From positions 1 to 6,467 of the forward strand of contig CAZYLK010000259.1 of the NCBI GenBank assembly GCA_964648365.1: a stretch of DNA of 6,467 nucleotides. The letters are read 5' to 3'. Positions 6,266 to 6,467 of the stretch are shown piece by piece. The translations under genes and the position numbers were made by a program. The stretch is from SURF-32 sp964648365 (GTDB lineage: Bacteria > Planctomycetota > Phycisphaerae > UBA1845). How positions within the stretch are numbered: the stretch's first letter is position 1; each line of letters begins with the position of its first letter. A model generated the notes under the pieces. The model ran no database searches and was not told the origin of the DNA. It saw only the letters and a list, made by a program, of their open reading frames with translations.

Positions 6266-6331
6266 GCTCGCCGGCGCGAGGTAAGACCGCCGGTGCGAGG
6301 CAAGCTCGCCGGTGCGAGGTAAGCTCGCCGG
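6251..6331 (+). repeat. Four 19-bp tandem repeats overlapping the 3' end of the helicase gene
   Basis: Units lie at 6251-6269, 6270-6288, 6289-6307 and 6308-6326, plus five bases of a fifth. The unit is GCCGGCGCGAGGTAAGCTC. Units 1-2 read GGCGCGAGG and units 3-4 read GGTGCGAGG; unit 2 ends ACC instead of CTC, and unit 3 has CAAG instead of TAAG. Unit 1 encodes the final Ala-Gly-Ala-Arg and the TAA stop of the helicase; the rest are untranslated. The array probably arose by replication slippage. Confidence 0.9.
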
Positions 6332-6351
6332 ACAGGCAGGCTCATAGAATC

Positions 6352-6390
6352 AGACGGCGCCGACGCCCTGCACAGGCGCCGGCGCCGTCT
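6352..6390 (+). terminator. Intrinsic-type terminator hairpin after the helicase gene
   Basis: AGACGGCGCCG (6352-6362) is perfectly complementary to CGGCGCCGTCT (6380-6390). Inside it, after one A-C mismatch, CGCC (6364-6367) pairs with GGCG (6375-6378) around the 7-nt loop CTGCACA. A weak T-containing stretch (TCGCGTTTCG) follows instead of a clean T-run. The hairpin lies 87 nt after the helicase stop, beyond the tandem array, and is the obvious end of that transcript. The stem is symmetric enough to work in both directions. Confidence 0.7.
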
Positions 6391-6467
6391 TCGCGTTTCG
6401 GGCGCCCCTTGGTTGCCAGCACTGCTGAGCATTGCGCTCAACGGCTCAATCCGCATCGCGCTGCGGG
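6391..6467. other. Window-end intergenic sequence, no gene supported
   Basis: No coding frame with a start signal or recognisable product is visible on either strand. A small hairpin CCGCA-N6-TGCGG lies at 6451-6466. The end of a leftward gene entering from beyond the window is possible but cannot be shown. Confidence 0.4.

Noticed and set aside
6413..6436. Possible degenerate third copy of the REP-like palindrome (CACTGCT-GAGCA)
   Set aside because: Only a short core matches, with deletions in the loop and a mismatched arm; a chance match cannot be excluded.

Overview
The window (6,467 bp, visibly GC-rich) looks like a chromosomal segment of a planctomycete, probably from the Phycisphaerae or a related lineage. 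This is inferred from gene content, not from a marker gene. The strongest hint is the minus-strand secreted protein, which combines Asp/Cys/Asn 'DCNGNxxPDxC' repeats, a right-handed beta-helix, a 'SPxINAGDP...DxDGxxR...VDMGAYEF' segment and a C-terminal dockerin-like EF-hand pair. That combination is typical of large exported planctomycete proteins.

Layout, left to right. (1) 1-1791 (+): a 5'-truncated NHLRC2-type protein with a thioredoxin fold carrying a CCINC motif, a six-bladed NHL propeller and a small C-terminal beta domain. (2) 1839-3986 (-): a convergent gene for the 715-residue secreted beta-helix/dockerin protein, with a signal peptide, a Shine-Dalgarno site and a plausible promoter. 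(3) 4053-4250: no gene supported beyond that promoter. (4) 4251-4439 (+): a decayed fragment homologous to the C-terminal domain of the NHLRC2-type protein, about 46% identical over 41 residues. Its stop codon lies inside (5) a REP/BIME-like element at 4417-4545, made of two perfect 22-bp inverted copies of a palindromic repeat. (6) 4649-4843: a terminator-like hairpin, a near-perfect sigma70-type promoter (TTGACG-17-TATAAT) and a leader of about 110 nt with a hairpin plus T-run. (7) 4844-6265 (+): a complete RhlE-type DEAD-box RNA helicase with a basic low-complexity tail. (8) 6251-6331: four 19-bp tandem repeats that begin inside the last codons of the helicase. (9) 6352-6390: a strong hairpin terminator. 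The last ~75 bases hold no gene I can support.

The three genes do not form an operon: two are convergent, and the helicase has its own promoter and terminator. They look like independent functions: a predicted thioredoxin-like/propeller protein, a surface or secreted calcium-binding protein, and RNA remodelling. The most unusual part is 4250-4850, where a gene remnant, a mobile REP-like pair and a structured helicase leader sit side by side. I see no evidence for a defence system, CRISPR array, tRNA/rRNA gene or recognisable transposase.
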